A stretch of DNA of 6,086 bases from the NCBI GenBank assembly GCA_030831135.1, contig JAURLR010000150.1:1-6086 (forward strand), written 5' to 3'. How positions within the stretch are numbered: the stretch's first letter is position 1; each line of letters begins with the position of its first letter. Positions 5,641 to 6,086 of this stretch are shown here, one piece after another. A program made the position numbers and the translations under genes. The stretch is from Alphaproteobacteria bacterium (GTDB taxonomy: Bacteria > Pseudomonadota > Alphaproteobacteria > UBA6615). The notes beneath the pieces were generated by a model, which made no database searches, was not told where the DNA came from, and worked only from the letters and a program-made list of their open reading frames with translations.

Positions 5641-5748
5641 CTCGCTCTCCCTTGTCCGTGTTGTTGTCGTAAAGCCCTCGTTTTCATTGGAACGCAATCA
5701 GGCGCGAACTATACGTCGCAAATTCGCACGACGGAAGAATTCGCGGTC

Positions 5749-5778
5749 TTGGCCCACCCTCACCGATGCGGCTATGGT
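5749..5778 (+). promoter_or_regulatory. Candidate promoter of hemB
   Basis: TTGGCC (5749-5754) is followed after 18 bases by TATGGT (5773-5778, four of six matches to TATAAT). The start would fall near 5785, giving a leader of about 25 bases. The -35 matches consensus only in its TTG and one further base, so this is a modest candidate. The rest of the 169-base gap to the oxidoreductase start shows no strong repeat. Confidence 0.33.
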
Positions 5779-5809
5779 GCGCCGCTTTTGATCGAACCCG
5801 GGAGTTTCC

Positions 5810-6086
5810 ATGACGCGCGGCCCTTCAACACCTGTGGGTGTTTTCCCGCAGACCCGAATGCGCCGAAACCGGCGCTGGGACTGGTCGCGCCGTATGGTGC
5901 GCGAAAACACCCTCACCCCGGATGATCTGATCTGGCCAATTTTCGTCTGTGAGGGCAAGGACCATACAGAAGCAGTGCCGACGATGCCCGGCGTGGTCAG
6001 GTATTCACCCGACCGCCTTCCGGCGGCCGTCGGCGAAGCCAAGGCGCTGGGCATCCCCGCTGTGGCAATTTTCCCGGCAACCCCTG
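5810..6086 (+). CDS. hemB: Porphobilinogen synthase (delta-aminolevulinate dehydratase), N-terminal part
   Basis: The enzyme condenses two 5-aminolevulinate molecules into porphobilinogen, the second common step of haem and other tetrapyrrole synthesis, in the cytoplasm. The first 92 residues are present; the family is about 320-340 residues, so the rest lies past the right edge. The family's N-terminal arm is clear: FPQTRMRRNRRWDWSRRMVR (12-31), then LTPDDLIWPIFVCEG (35-49), the MPGVVRYS segment (59-66), and the first barrel strand GIPAVAIFPATP (81-92). The catalytic lysines and metal-binding cysteines or aspartates lie outside the window, so the metal type cannot be judged. The ATG at 5810 is supported by GGGAG (5800-5804) five bases upstream and by the expected family N-terminus. 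It is divergent from the oxidoreductase gene. Confidence 0.95.
   Translation, partial: MTRGPSTPVGVFPQTRMRRNRRWDWSRRMVRENTLTPDDLIWPIFVCEGKDHTEAVPTMPGVVRYSPDRLPAAVGEAKALGIPAVAIFPATP

Noticed and set aside
5708..5713. Minus-strand -10 box TATAGT for the oxidoreductase gene
   Set aside because: The -10 match is good, but no acceptable -35 lies 16-18 bases upstream, so it was not listed as a promoter.
5698..6054. Minus-strand open frame overlapping the start of hemB
   Set aside because: The opposite strand encodes a clear HemB N-terminus with ribosome-binding site, and this frame shows no family features.

Overview
The window looks like chromosomal DNA of an alphaproteobacterium. It is GC-rich, has compact genes with good Shine-Dalgarno sequences, and holds an LdtR-type MarR regulator, an RpoH-family sigma factor, a small protein resembling the alphaproteobacterial DUF6898 family, and hemB. 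I see no mobile element, CRISPR array, tRNA or rRNA. The genus cannot be fixed from this sequence.

Layout, left to right. (1) The start of a small minus-strand protein resembling DUF6898 runs off the left edge. (2) Divergent from it is a single-domain cupin protein (290-676). (3) After a 104-base gap with a cluster of ATGTC/GACAT inverted repeats comes glutaryl-CoA dehydrogenase, gcdH (781-2004), a lysine/tryptophan/aromatic catabolic enzyme. (4) Convergent with gcdH, 10 bases away, is a MarR-type regulator with an unusual C-terminal cysteine cluster (2015-2605, minus). (5) A 200-base divergent control region follows, with a perfect 13-base palindrome, a near-copy, and overlapping promoter candidates. 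(6) On its other side is an RpoH-family sigma factor (2806-3699) with a structured leader and two odd residues in its promoter-melting region, ending at a strong intrinsic terminator. (7) A second, LdtR-like MarR regulator lies on the minus strand (3777-4262). (8) A minus-strand luciferase-like flavin oxidoreductase (4399-5640) is interrupted by one in-frame amber codon at 5476-5478, and has its own intrinsic terminator at 4345-4375. (9) The start of hemB (5810 to the right edge) is divergent from it.

How the parts may work together. The best candidate for an undescribed circuit is the divergent pair of Cys-rich MarR regulator and atypical RpoH. The palindromes sit where the regulator could control both its own promoter and the sigma-factor promoter, so a redox or metal signal read by the cysteine cluster could set sigma-factor level. 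This is inference from layout and motifs. GcdH, the cupin protein, the LdtR-like regulator and HemB look like ordinary, separately transcribed genes. The oxidoreductase looks like a recent nonsense allele, because the reading frame on both sides of the stop is intact.
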